Source: Adenanthera pavonina (lineage: Eukaryota; Streptophyta; Magnoliopsida; Fabales; Fabaceae). From it: a stretch of 64,000 nt of DNA. Shown in pieces: positions 36,080-48,719 of the stretch. Every line of letters begins with the position of its first letter. The first letter of the stretch is position 1. The notes beneath the pieces were generated by a model that had not been told where the DNA came from, did no database searches, and worked only from the letters and a program-made list of their open reading frames with translations. The position numbers were made by a program, and so were the translations under genes. The stretch spans positions 28,692,501 to 28,756,500 of the forward strand of contig JAIVEN010000011.1 in the NCBI GenBank assembly GCA_026686845.1, written 5' to 3'.

Positions 36080-38879
36080 TTAGGGTTTAAGGCATAGATC
36101 TATCACTCAAAATATTTTTGAAGTTGTTATTGCTATTCTAAATTTTTGTGTGTGCAATATTATCCTACATGTTTCAAAATCATAACAATTTAACATTACT
36201 CTAACAAAGTTAATGACGTTAACTGTTAGTCTGTCAATTGTATTGTTAACTGTACCAAACACATCCTAGTTGGCTACCTGCATATCATTCTAGTTGCAAA
36301 CCTAACCCTCAAAGTATTCTCAAAATCGTTAATAGCACCCTTAATTATTTTTTAGTGCAATATTACTTTCTATATTTCAAAATTGTAGTTGTCTCACCCC
36401 TTTTCATTAAAGTTGATTATTAGTGTACCTGCTGTCATTTCTTTGACTAGCTCATCCTATCTGGTAATCTACGTAATATCCTAATTGAAAAAAAAATGTT
36501 GCATAATTAGTTACATGGAATCCAAATAGACTAAAATAAAAATGCTATAAAAAAAATCTTAATTTTGACCCAAAGCCAAAAACTAAAACCCTAATTATTG
36601 GAACTCCAATTAAAAAACTCAAAATCTAATAAAATCAACTAATAAATACAAATGAATAGACAAATAACATAAACTAAAAAATTTCACAAAAAAAAAGAAA
36701 AAATTTTGAAAAATTCATAAAAATGAAAGAAAAAATGAAAAAAGGAGTCCAAATGATGGAATTTGGTCAAAAAAAAATATATTGGTTTTAATACCCAAGC
36801 ATATTAAATTTTAATTAGAGACCTAAAAATGTTAAAATCACAAATAAAAAAATTAGTCAAAATAATTGCATTGAGTGATTAATTTTAATCTTAGCTAGAC
36901 TTCCAAACAAGCTTGATTTGTTATTTTTAAATGCTTTTTGGGTATTAAAATCAATGTATTTTGACTAAATTCCATTATTTCAACCACATTTTCTATTTTT
37001 CTTGCATTTTTACGAATTTTTCATGAATTTTCCATTTTCTTGGAAATTTTTTAGCTTATTTTTCTATTAATTTACGCATGACCTTTGTTATTTTTTTTTT
37101 CCCTTGTATTTATTAGTTGATTTTATTAAGGTTTGAAATTTTTAATTAGGGTTTCGATAATTAGAGTTTTCGTTTCCAGCCAGGGGTCAAAATGAGGATT
37201 TTTTGTAGTATTTTATTTTACACTACTTGGATACCATATAAATTACCATGTAAGATTTTTTTCCAACCACAATGCCCCATAAACTATCAGTTGGGATGAG
37301 CTGGTCAAAGAAATGAAAGTTGGCACAGTAACGATCAACTTTAACGGATCTATTATGGTATGGGTGAAATTGCTACGATTTTAAAACATTGAGGGCAATA
37401 TTATACCAAAAAATAGTTTAGGGTGTCAATAGTGATTTTGGGCATGCTTTGAGGGTAAATTTGCAACTAGGATGCTATCTAAACCGCCAACTAAGATGGG
37501 TTTGGTACATGTGGTGATACGGTTGGTAGATTAATGGTCAATGTCACTGGCTCTGTTATCATAGGGTTAAATTGCTTCAATTTTGAAACATAAGAGGTAA
37601 TATTGTGTCAAAACAAAGTTTATGGTACCAATATTAATTTTAGGAATACTTCGAGAGTAGATTTGTAACAACTCTTAGTGTACTATCTTATACTTAGACT
37701 CTAGCTAATAGGAAGTATACTTGATTATGTGTGCAGGATTAGAGAAAATAGGATGAAGGAAGAATAAAGAGGAGACAAAAGCACCACGACGCGATGATAA
37801 GCAGGGCCATCATAGAGAACAAACTGAAACTTGGATAGATTTTTTGAGAAAAAGGGCTCCATGCTATGACGAACTTACCTGTTATCGTAGCACCAAACCC
37901 CAAATTTTTACAAATCAGAAACCATTTCAGTCGAATGCGAAAGGAGAAATCGAGGGAGAACCGGGAGAGCTCTGTTAGAGCACAAGAAATCCGAAGAAGG
38001 GAGATGATTTTTGAACTTTAGAAGCTTTGATCTTGATTGGTAAGTGATCTCTAACATTCTCTCCTCTCTTTTGTCTTTGGTTTTTGGTTTGGAATCGGTG
38101 GGAGTATGTTAAGTTTCAAAATTTTGAATGAATCCATCAATTAAAATGTATGGTTTGGTGTTATAGAAGTGTTATGTAATGTATGAAGGTTTGGGTATGA
38201 GTTTTAGTTGGATTGTGATTAGTTCAAGTAGAACCCTAGGTTGAAATTTGGGAAGAGAAGTGGAAATCTGAAGTTACATGTGTTGGTGTATGTTTGAATG
38301 GTTGTTTAGGGTTCATTGGTATGTGTTCATGTTGTTTGAACTCCAGGTTAAGCTTGAAAGGCTAGATTGTGGATTTTAGTTGTTATGGGTATTATGTTAA
38401 TTAAAGGTATTATGATGTTATAATGCTTGATTGGCTAATTGGAGGTGTATAGTTCATGATGGGTGCTCCCGAGGCTTGCTTAAGCCCCTGTGTGCGTTGT
38501 GTCGGTAATATGAGGTAACTGGGCGTTTGTATATCTGTATTATGTTGATATATATATATATATATGCATATCTCTGTTCATAGATATCGTTATATGTATA
38601 TGTATAATTTTTCTTTATATCGTGATATGCACACAGTTAGACGAGATATTGTATATGATGATAATGAGTATGATAGTGTATATGTGCATATGTGATTATA
38701 GCATCCACACATGATTGCATGCTAGCATGACCATGTTGATGACCATAATGATGATTATATATATTGTTAGAGGCATGTCAGCAAGGCATGTATATCACCA
38801 CCTATGAGTATAGTGAGACATGGTGGATTGGGACGTAGTGATGAGATGAGATATAATAATATACGATATAATAGTGTGA

Positions 38880-39095
38880 TAAAAGATCCCTGCCACTAAA
38901 TCCTCTTCTATAGTTAGGAGAGTCAGGTGGCCGTGGATAAGATGATGTGATGAAAAATCCCTACCACTAAATCCTCTCTTGTGATCAAGAGAGCCAGGTG
39001 GTAGTGGTCTATGATGTGATATGATTTGGTGATAGGATGGAATATCCTTACCACCGAATCCTCTCTTATGGCCAGGAGAGCCAAGTGACAGTGGA
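38880..39095 (+). repeat. Three tandem units of about 75-90 bp in the solo LTR
   Basis: Each unit has CC-TACCAC(T/C)(A/G)AATCCTCT, then AGGAGAG or AAGAGAG followed by CCAGGTGG-like sequence and GTGG. The related LTR at 48.7-50.9 kb seems to have only one. Confidence 0.75.
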
Positions 39096-39370
39096 TTGCA
39101 CCTTCCATAAATCACTACCAATTCGCGGTGGTCCAAGGGGAGGAAAGCCACAGTCCAATACTAGTATGACCTTTGACTGGGTGTACTAGTGTAAGGTGAA
39201 CTTGGTGATGTCCCCGAATCAGTTTTTACCGGCTGTTGGAAGGGAATCACCTATTGAAATGTCTTGTGGTGATGTCAGCTCATGGTTCTAGCCGTGTTTG
39301 AGGGAGACATGCATTACATGACACTGACATTGCACGACATCATTTGCATAAATGTGTGATATTGATGATA

Positions 39371-39390
39371 TGTGTGTGTGTGTGTGTTTG
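39371..39390. repeat. (TG)n microsatellite
   Basis: A short TG run inside the solo LTR. Confidence 0.9.
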
Positions 39391-40318
39391 TCCCAATTAC
39401 TAAGATATTGTCTCACACTCCCTCCCATGACTAACATTTTAGGTGAAGACTTTGATACTAGCTCGGAGAATACCATGGAGTCATAGGCCTCTCCACGTTT
39501 GGAAATCTCAAGTATGATTGATAGTTGCAATTTAGTTTATATATACATTGGGCAAGTAGGTTGTTGTGCCTTGATGTCTGTATGAGTGTCCTGAGAGTAT
39601 TGTCTGTATGTTATGTGATATAGGATGATTGTAATGATGATGTTCGGATAATATGGATGATTATGTGCCGATAGTAATGACGATGGATGATTTATATATG
39701 TGTGATAATGATTTGGATCCCAATATGGGTCACTATTATTGGAGTGTGTGTTTGTGAGGCAGAGTGGTCACATGTAAGAGCCTAAAGGTGGTTTTGGATC
39801 TTGTATGTGTGTTTTGGGTATATAGCTTATTGTGTGGTTAAGGGGTTCAAGGGGACCAATAGAGGTGGTAAGTTGTGAGTTTTGGTTAAAAAGTGGTTAA
39901 AATGGTGTTGGGCATCCAAAATTTTCATATGGAGTTAGATTTGAGTATAATTGATATCTATAGTTAGATTGGGATGAGAGTGATCTGTAGAAGTTGAAAT
40001 CAAGTCAATCGGAGATTGGATTATGAAATTATGCATGGTGGAAGTTCACCCCAAAAATCAACAAATTGCTAATATCATATCAGAAGGGGGCGTCGCGGCA
40101 CCAAAAGCCAGGCCATATCGCCAAGTGGTTCTACCTCTATGAGGCCAACGGCTACATTGTAACTCGCTGCGAGCTAGCCCTATTTTGGCAATGTTGGAGT
40201 TTTTCTATATATTTGAGGTTAAGAGGAGTTAGTTTTGGGGTGTTTGAAAGTAGGTTGTTATAAGATTTGCACTTTAACCCTAAAAACTAACACTTATACT
40301 CTTACTTGTAAAAAATAT

Positions 40319-40575
40319 TACTCCATTCGGTCCTAAATATATGGCATTTTACTTTAATCCTAAATATAATATACTTTTCAGAATATGAGATAGTATTTAT
40401 TATATATTTTCAAATAATAATCATATTTAATTCATCCCAAAGAGAAAGAGAAAGATTAAATAAAAGTAGTTTTGAAATTAATTTTTTAAAAAAATTAAGA
40501 TAGTTAACTAGTTTTAACTCTTATTCTTAATTTATATAATTCGGTTAAAATAATCTTATATCAAGGACAAGAAAA
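40319..40575 (+). mobile_element. Stowaway-like MITE (family S), diverged
   Basis: Starts TTACTCCATTCGGTCCTAAA. The interior block GAGATAGTATTTATTATATA and a following GAAAGAGAAAG tract recur in the copies at 47.77, 48.03 and 62.14 kb. Confidence 0.65.
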
Positions 40576-41027
40576 AATACTTAATATATATAGAAAATGT
40601 TAAATAAAGATTACAAGGATATAGTAGACTTCGTGCAAATTTTCCCCATTCCATTTCCATGGTTCAGCCTAAGTTTCATATTCGAACTTATTTTGCTAGT
40701 GGTGAGATATGCGACTCAATTATGATATCAGATCCTAAAAAACTGTTTTTACAACACTATATTTAATAATTTTTATTCTAAAAAATTCATACATAAGAAT
40801 CAATATAAATTATAAAATTTATAACAAATCATACACAATATAACATTTCTCATCAATTCTGTTCATTACATAAGCCTAGCTTAGATATTCTTCATTCTGA
40901 TTGTACCAAAGAAGTTCAACATTTTGAAGTTTCTACATCTAAAAAAAAAAAGGCTTAGAGCTTTCTATTAATTGATTCTATGTTCTTCTTTTAGTCTTAT
41001 ATCACCCACGAATGTGTGGATTTTATG

Positions 41028-41563
41028 CAATGTTGTCAGAATCAAATTGAATATTAAATCGGATAAAAACACTAGTTCAAGATTTAATAATTTAATCATA
41101 ATTTAATCGAGATCAGACCGGTGGTGATTAAAATAATATTTTTAAATAAATAATACAAATTTAAACAAATCTTATGACTTAATTAAAGTTTTAAATTAAA
41201 TAATATTACATTATAAATATATTATCCACCATAAATAAATTATTAATAAGTTTTATAATTCAATATTTAAATCTAAATAAGTTTACATTAATTCATTCAT
41301 TTATTCGTAATCACATTTTAAATTTAAAATAGTTAGCTAATAATTTATTATTATATTATTTATTAAGTAAATTTATAATTTTTAATAATTATATATTATA
41401 ATAATATTTAAATAATATTATAATATAAAAATAAAAAAATTATACTAAAAATAATATTTTTTATCTTAAAAGCTAAAAAATGTAAAAAAATTTTAACAAC
41501 AATTCAAAAGGACTAGTTCAGACTGGTTTAAATTGACCATCTGTTCCGATTTTTACAACGTTG
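41028..41563. mobile_element. hAT-like MITE with exact 8-bp target duplication
   Basis: 536 bp. Inverted ends CAATGTTGTCAGAATC and GATTTTTACAACGTTG. The exact target duplication ATTTTATG lies at 41020-41027 and 41564-41571. The interior is extremely AT-rich and non-coding. Confidence 0.88.
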
Positions 41564-41571
41564 ATTTTATG

Positions 41572-43486
41572 TGAAATAGTAGGTCATATAAATTTGAATG
41601 TCTTAACGAACAACAGCACAACACATAACACATTCGGGCATGGGTTGACCGTGACGGCGTGTTTGGACGTCCATCTTCAGTGTGAATGCCAAGTGTCGGA
41701 GTCAAAAGGGAATGGCCACGTACGCGCGACTTCTAGACAAACATAAGGGACGCTTAAGGGACGCTTTGGCCTTTGGGTATTGAATTCATTCACCGATTAA
41801 GACGTAAGATCTCCTTCATAAATTCATGACATGCCAATAATTATAGGTATAATTATGTTCATATTTGTTGGTAAAAAAAAATTATGATCATATGGATTCA
41901 TTAAATTCAATAAAAATTCATTTTGGCTGTAAATTACTTCTCCCGGTTTAAAATATAAATTTTATTTAACTTATTACACACAAACTAATAAAGAAGTTAA
42001 ACAAATTAAATTTATTTAAAACTTATATTATTTTTTAATATTATTTTTATTACAAATAATTTTTAAGATAATTTTCTCTCATATGAATTAATTAAAAATA
42101 AGAATAAATTAAAATAATTAATTAATATTTTTTATTTTACTTAAATAGAATTTATATTTTAAACTAAAATAAAATTTTAAAAAAATTATATTTTGAATTG
42201 AAAGAAATAATATAATTATGTATGTAGAGGTAATCGTCTTCATACGTTAAATATGCAAGTAGTAGTAGGTAATCCATGTAAGGCATGATGCAGAAGTTGC
42301 TTATAACTTTCTTAGTACAGTATTCCTATTCATGAATTCATTTAAAAATTATAAAGGGATAATATAATGGGATTAACTAATATATTATTTTATGACACAC
42401 TGTTTTATAAAATTAATGACACGTATGATATATGGATTTTTTTTATGTTCCGTTTTCTCCTTGTATTATAATAATATATATTTTGAAAATTAGATTGTTT
42501 ACTATTAATGACAATTAGATTGATTGAAAGGTATTTGGTAATTCTTAAATAAACTTTTAACTACGTTTCTTATGAATAAAAAAGAATCATGTCATGAAAG
42601 TATTTTTCCATTCAAGATTTAATTAGCTTGGTTTGAAATTTGAATTGATATCAAATAGTAGTACCAGATGTTGAATATTCTATCACTTTCTTGCTATCTA
42701 CATTACAACTTTGGGAAATAAAACCATTTTTCTTGTCAAATTGAGTAGATGGTCACTATTAATACTACTCTCTTCTTCCCTTACCATAAGATCTCCTCAT
42801 TTACTCTCCTGCAAATCCTAATTTCTCCGAGTCCAACGACAATAATTAATGTAGTTAAATGCAACATTAGAGAATTTTTTTTCCCAAATATCTCTATAAA
42901 AATTAGATTAGTTATTAAATTAGGATTGAATTTTTTAAAAAAATGTAAAAAGTGTGTGTTTATGTGTGTGATATTTTGTAGTTAAATAGATACATATATT
43001 GCAAAATAATATTTAAAATAAATATACATATTTAAGAATAAAAACTATATAAATATTTGCATATGACAACAAATTTACATGAAATGAGTTAAGTAAATCT
43101 TTTTCTTTAATTTATTAACAACTATACAATATCTCATACAACCGATTAATCCATATTTAAGCATTAATATACTTAAAGAAAAGTAACTTTTATAACATGA
43201 TTTTTTCCACTGATAAAATTCAAATCCTTGGCCTTACTTAGAGTATTGAATTCATTTCATTCAATTCAATCACAATTGGTTGGGATTCAACCACAATTGG
43301 TTAAATTTAATAAATCTATATGTTGATTGATACTAAATCAAAATGTCCAAACTTACTAACCATATAGAATATATGTAGACCAAGTCAATTATAAAACATT
43401 GAGGTATATATTAAAAATTAAATACAAGACAAAACTCTGCATCGGCATCCTATTGTCTCTTTTGTTATATCTTTTTTTAAAGGATT
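41572..43486. other. Intergenic AT-rich DNA
   Basis: A GC-richer island at 41630-41760 has no identifiable gene. At about 41945-42205 two AT-rich ends with TTTAAAATATAAATTTTATT face each other in inverse, perhaps a decayed MITE. Confidence 0.5.
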
Positions 43487-43489
43487 TAA

Positions 43490-44308
43490 GGCTCCATTTA
43501 GTACACAGAATGATTTTTTATAAAATGGGAATAAGGATGATGTGATTGAGAATAAAAATGAGCTTTAAATGTATGTTTGGTATATCAAGGAAATGTGATG
43601 AGAATAAAAAAAAAAGATACAAAACCTTATAAAATGATTCAAATGCCCCCAAATTAAAAAAGAAAAACTCCATTCCTTCCTCTTTCTTCTTCGCTAGCCA
43701 GTGATTGCCATCACCACCATCTTCCTTACCAGTGACTCCTTCTTCCTCCATCCATATCTCTCAACAGTAGACAAGCCAATGAAAGAAAAAAAAATATCTG
43801 TCAAAGACAGAGATTTTGTTTCATTAGAGGAGGTAGTGGGGGAGCTTGATGGAGTCATCAGCCATGGCAATGTTGATCTAGCCATCATTGCACATCACAC
43901 AGTCACAAAGTTGAGATTTGTAAAAATCGAAGGCATAGTCGTTGACCAAGGTTTAGATCTAAGGTGGGTGGTCAAGAGTCGTTGGTGGGGGATCAAGATC
44001 TGTGGGTGGTCGAAGGCACATCAATGACAAACAACATGAAGGTGGGTGGTCATCGGCAGTGGGGAAGAATTGTGGGTGGTCGATGGTGAGACCATCACTG
44101 AGAAAAGGTAGGGCAAAAGTGTAAAGAACCCATGGGAATCATCGATTCTTATGCCTGAGGTGGGTTTCACCATTCCCATGTACATGGGAATTCTCATCTC
44201 CCAGCAATGTGTATCCCATACCTATCCTCTTGTACTAAACGCATGACTTTAGCTATTTCCTCACCATTTCCATTCCCTCATCCCCATTCCCTCCTACCAA
44301 ACGGTGCC
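43490..44308. mobile_element. Harbinger/Tourist-like element, 819 bp
   Basis: Ends GGCTCCATTTAGTAC and TACCAAACGGTGCC, with the 3-bp duplication TAA at 43487-43489 and 44309-44311. The middle (43680-44060) is much richer in GC and has short open frames and GTGGGTGGTC-type repeats, but no transposase. It could be captured sequence. Confidence 0.75.
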
Positions 44309-44311
44309 TAA

Positions 44312-46135
44312 GAGAGTGAGCAATTCATGATCATGAACATCATTGAAGGTATCAGTAATTTTTGCAAGCACACGAATCACATTAAACAACTTAAAAACGA
44401 TTCAAGTATTGAAAAATTGAATCAAGTAGTAATCATTTAATCATCAAAATATATAAAAAAAAGCACAGGAAGTTGTATTATTCATAAAATATGAATAAAG
44501 TGATTTATTTTGAACTCTCAGTAAATGCACAGAACGCTCTATAATTTTCCAATAATATTTTCTAGATACATATTAGGATTTAATCCTGCTTATTATCTAT
44601 ACCTCATTCAATTCTTATTACCTGAACTTGCAAAAATAGATTTTTTAATGGTAACTAAAAATGAATTTGGATGTAATTCATCAACTAAATTAATTATAAA
44701 ATCACTCTGGAGTTTCCATCTCATTGTTTATATTGTATGAATGAACAAGAAAACCTGCATAATTGACTTCTAACTTAATTAATTAACGATTGATTCCGTA
44801 ACGCTTATGTCATTCTTTTGTCAGATAAAACAAATATATTTTTGGCCCTAGATATATGTCAGCTTTCGTGATTATATATATTACATAACATAAATATCTT
44901 AAATAACGAAATTCAGGAAGCCTTACATGTAATAGCTTGATGTTTGCCCAAAATACATGCTTGCTTAAGTTATACCTATTTCTTCATACATACCAACATC
45001 AACCTAAATGTATAACTTTGATACTTTCTTCTCACTGTACTAATTCCTGCTCACTTTTTCTCACATAAACTTCTTGAAAATCTATTCAACATTTTCTCAA
45101 GTTACCATTGAACTCTCCTCCAATTAGTTTTTGTTTAATTCAATTAATGTTAAGATATACTATTAGATTAATACTTTATGTGAAAACAACTAGACCAAAT
45201 TTTTTTCCCATGTGCAATTAAATAGGACTACAAAGTAATTAACTAGGCAGATGATATATATATTTTACTAACATAGATTAGCGTGAATGATAACAGTTCT
45301 AGCCCCTTAAATAAGTACTTGATGATTTAATTAATGTCTTTGTACATGAAATAAACTTAGTTAGAAGGAATATATCATTTACCTTTTATATTCTAAAAAA
45401 AATTAGTCCCTTGCATCTAACATGGGATCCTCTTGGTAAGATTAAAAAAAAAAAAGACAAGAATCTATATTTTACTGACTCAGTTTACCATGAATGGTAA
45501 GAGTTTTAGCTTGTTAAGTGGTTAACGGTTAGATTATTAGTTTTTCTATATGAAATAAATCCATTTAAAAAAAAAATCATTTTCTGTTCATATTATGAGA
45601 GAAATTAGTCTCCTGCAACCAACATGTGATACTTTAAGTCAGATAAAAAAAAGATAATATATATTTTAGCAATAACCAGGATAAGAAATTAAGAATTAAT
45701 AAATAGTAAGAACATAAATCAACTAAGTGAACTAATCTTGAGATGGTGAAGTGTAAACCACAAGACCTAATTTAATAAAACTTTTACTGATAATAAACTA
45801 CCTAAATAAATTAAATTTGAATGGTCTAGATAAAATTTACACAAATTGTTCATTTTAAATATGTGCACAGAATCTATTTCCCACTTAATTAACTCCGATA
45901 CAACAATAATGCATTAAAGCATAGATCATTTCAAAAGTGGTCAGTGTCCATGGTTCTATTCTTCTCTCCTTGATTTCTTCTTCAAGAAGCCTTCATTATA
46001 TAGCTCAACCATCAACACAATGACCATTGAATCGCATCTTCTGTTTTTAAATGTGCGGATATACATGCTTTAACAATAAGAAATCTGTGTTTTCAAAGCC
46101 TCTAATGAATCACTTTTACAATATATGAAGGATTT
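44312..46135. other. AT-rich intergenic DNA
   Basis: No gene, RNA or transposon recognised. Confidence 0.55.
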
Positions 46136-46690
46136 AACTACCTTACTCTCACTAAAAAGAGTAATTTAAAGTTAGTTACATATTTTAATTTTTTAAAAAA
46201 TTATCACAATTTTTTAAAATTACCCTTATTCTCTATCTTAATTACTACTATCTCTTTTAATTTCTTTTCACTATAAGAAAAAGTCAAGCATCCACTTTAA
46301 TTGATGTCTATCATAAATGAGAGCAAAAATAGAAAAAGAATATTAAATGGTTGCTAACTTTCGCAAAATGACTTATATTTTAAAACATTATTCTCCACTA
46401 AATCTACCATATATTTTAAAACTGAGGGAGTAACTACCTCATTGAAGCTAAGAAAAGTTAGTTACATCAATAAAATTGTCTAAAAATTACTTTGATTTTC
46501 ATATTTTTATCCACAATAGTAAATACTATAAAGTAAGTTACATTTTTTCTTTTATTGGAAATGGAAATTGACAAGAAGGGTATTTTTGGAATAAATCAAT
46601 TAATATTTCTCAAACTCTTGTAAAATGACTTGCATTTTAGACCATAATATTCTTCTAAAAGATTACTTACAAAAAGCATCAGATTAAATA
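46136..46690. repeat. Two adjacent diverged MITE-like units
   Basis: 46136-46432 (ends in GAGGGAGTA) and 46433-46690 share ACTACCT(T/C), AGTTAGTTACAT and AAAATGACTT(A/G)(T/C)ATTTTA in the same order. Confidence 0.5.
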
Positions 46691-47765
46691 TATAGTAATT
46701 TAATTCAAGTAAAAATTTCAAGATAAAATTACTTTAAACTAATTATTTAAATGATATTCCATTTAATTCCACCTGTATTTCCAACATTCTAGATACTATT
46801 GTCAATGTGGAAAAGAAAGATACTACTTTGTTAGATATAGTGATGACCTTCATCAATGTGTTAGATTTTCAATATTCATTGCTCATTTATGTATAAGAAA
46901 AGTTGCACTACCACATGAATTTTTTCAAATCTAAATTAATGTCTTGTTCCCCACGTTGACCTGCCTTTCCTTAGTGCACATGTTGGTGGTTGGCTTCTTT
47001 TTTTCTCTTTTTGTGGTGCTTAGGCTTAGTGCTGTGGGTAATCCCACATTTTTTTTATATCATTGCCTATTCAGGTTATGATGGGTCGACCAAAAATTTG
47101 AATTATAAAGCTCTAAAATGGAAGCGCTGTTGTAATTAAAGATGTGGATATAAAGTATGAGGCCAAGGGGTTTTTTTTTTTTTAATGAGGCAAAGGTGTT
47201 CCAGTAGTTTGGAATAGTAAAATTGGGTTGATCAGGTCAAGTGAGAGAGAGAGAGAGAAGGTGATTGGGCAAAGTTAGAGGGCCAGGTTGGACAACGAAT
47301 GGGCCCTTCCCATTGGTATACGTAAACCCGACCTGGTCCAATAAAGAGACGGACTAGATAAGGGTTATTTTGTAATTGTGATCAATTATTTTTAAATATT
47401 TATTACATTCAAATAAAAAAAGGGATAAAAACATATTTTTTAAATAAATTAAAAAAAGAAAATTAAACACGCACCTTCTGGAACCATAAAATAAAAACAG
47501 AGATAAAAATATCTATTATATTTTAGGCAAATGAATTTTTTAAATTTAAGACGGTAATGATGCATTTTTTTGGTCCATTTCTAACATAACGGAAGACTTG
47601 AGCGGGCTATTTTGAAGTTTGGATTGATCAACTGGTTTTGGTCCCTCACATACGACACGTCAGCATTAAATGCAGGTCAATTGTTCAATAAATGTTTGAC
47701 AACGTTAGCTTGGGAAATTATTCTGCCTCCACTCTTTTTTGTTAACCATAACTTTTTCTCCCTCT
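46691..47765. other. Intergenic DNA
   Basis: Contains a short GA microsatellite (about 47241-47256). No gene recognised. Confidence 0.55.
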
Positions 47766-48023
47766 AATTTTTAATATAAAATACTTTTAACTGAATTATG
47801 CAGATTAAGAATTGAAATTAAAATTAATTAACTATCTTAATTTCTCTAAAAATCTCAACATTTTTACAAAATTATCCTTATTTAATTTCTTTCTCTTTCT
47901 CTTTGAATACATTAAATAAGGGTATTTTTTGGAAATGTATAATAAATACTACCTCGTATATTGTAAAGAGTCTTATATTTAGGGACAGGACAAAAGATCT
48001 TATATATAAGACCGGAGAGAGTA
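47766..48023 (-). mobile_element. Stowaway-like MITE, family S copy
   Basis: Read on the minus strand it starts TACTCTCTCCGGTCTTATAT and has the same interior as the copy at 40319. It keeps the uninterrupted site corresponding to the nested insertion next door. Confidence 0.7.
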
Positions 48024-48027
48024 TTTA

Positions 48028-48556
48028 ATATCAATTCATTTTAACTGACTCTTACAAATTAAAAATAAGGGTTAAAGTAAATTAATTATTTTAATTTTTT
48101 TAAAAATCACAATATTATTCTAAAATTATTTTTATTTAATTTCTTTCTCTCTTTCTCGTTATACATTAAATAGGGATAATTTTTAGACATACATAATAAA
48201 TATTACATTATACTCCATCCGCTCTTTAATATAAGGGATAAAAGACAAAATCACACAGATCAAGAAAAGTAATCAATTTGTCTGAAATAGAAAATACTTT
48301 CTAAAAATACCCTTATTTAATATTAATAACTTTTACATCATGCAATTAATATAAACGAAAAAATGCTATATTAATTAGGGGTATTTTTGGAAAAAGTTAT
48401 TAAATACAACAGACAAACTCCCATTGTCCCTTATATTTTGAAACATAGAAATTCCTTCAATTGTCCGTTATATTAAGGAACGGAGGGAGTATATTGTAAA
48501 GGGTCCTATATTTAGGATTATGGTAAAATGTCCTATATTTAGGACCCGAGAGAGTA
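48028..48556 (-). mobile_element. Family S MITE copy, interrupted
   Basis: Adjacent second copy, same orientation as 47766-48023. It is split at 48211-48491 by another MITE; the sequence on each side joins to match the neighbour. Confidence 0.75.
48211..48491. mobile_element. Stowaway MITE nested in a family S MITE
   Basis: About 280 bp, ends TACTCCATCCGCTCTTTAAT and CTTAATATAACGG-type inverse (right end GGAACGGAGGGAGTA). TA target duplication at both ends. Confidence 0.88.
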
Positions 48557-48719
48557 GTTACATTCTAGAAACTTCTTATAGTCCTAAATATAGATTACAT
48601 TCCATAAATTTTTGAAGTCCTAATTGCTTTATTTCTAAAATGTTCCTATTTATTAGTAAGAAAGAGAATGAATTATTTAAATTTGTAATATATTTATTAG
48701 GGGTTAGGATGAAAATTAT

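Larger units (their letters stand above)
37664..40263 (+). mobile_element. Solo LTR, 2.6 kb, Ty3/gypsy-like
   Basis: Starts TGTAACAAC and ends GTTGTTATA, with the perfect 5-bp target duplication AGATT at 37659-37663 and 40264-40268. No internal element genes are present, so it is a solo LTR left by recombination. Its length and TGTAACA-type ends suit long-LTR Ty3/gypsy elements; the clade is not determined. A splice-donor-like GGTAAGTGATC lies at about 38040 and is conserved in the related copy at 48.7-50.9 kb. Confidence 0.85.
36080..40284. mobile_element. Foldback (long inverted-repeat) element, split by a solo LTR
   Basis: Two arms of about 0.75 kb (36080 to about 36870, and about 36915 to 37663 plus 40264-40284) are reverse complements over most of their length, with a short spacer near 36890. 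Within each arm there are two tandem units of about 205 bp, seen from repeated phrases such as TTTCAAAAT with GTAG or CAATTT (36172 and 36375). The right terminus resumes after the solo LTR: the TTAGGGTTTAAGGCATAGAT end at 36080 pairs with the reverse complement of 40264-40284. No coding capacity. It could be a MULE-type element with long terminal repeats; flanking duplications are not clear. Confidence 0.8.

Noticed and set aside
36080..37663. CRISPR-like or satellite array
   Set aside because: The repeated phrases come from an inverted repeat with two tandem units per arm; there are no regular spacers, and the setting is a plant genome.
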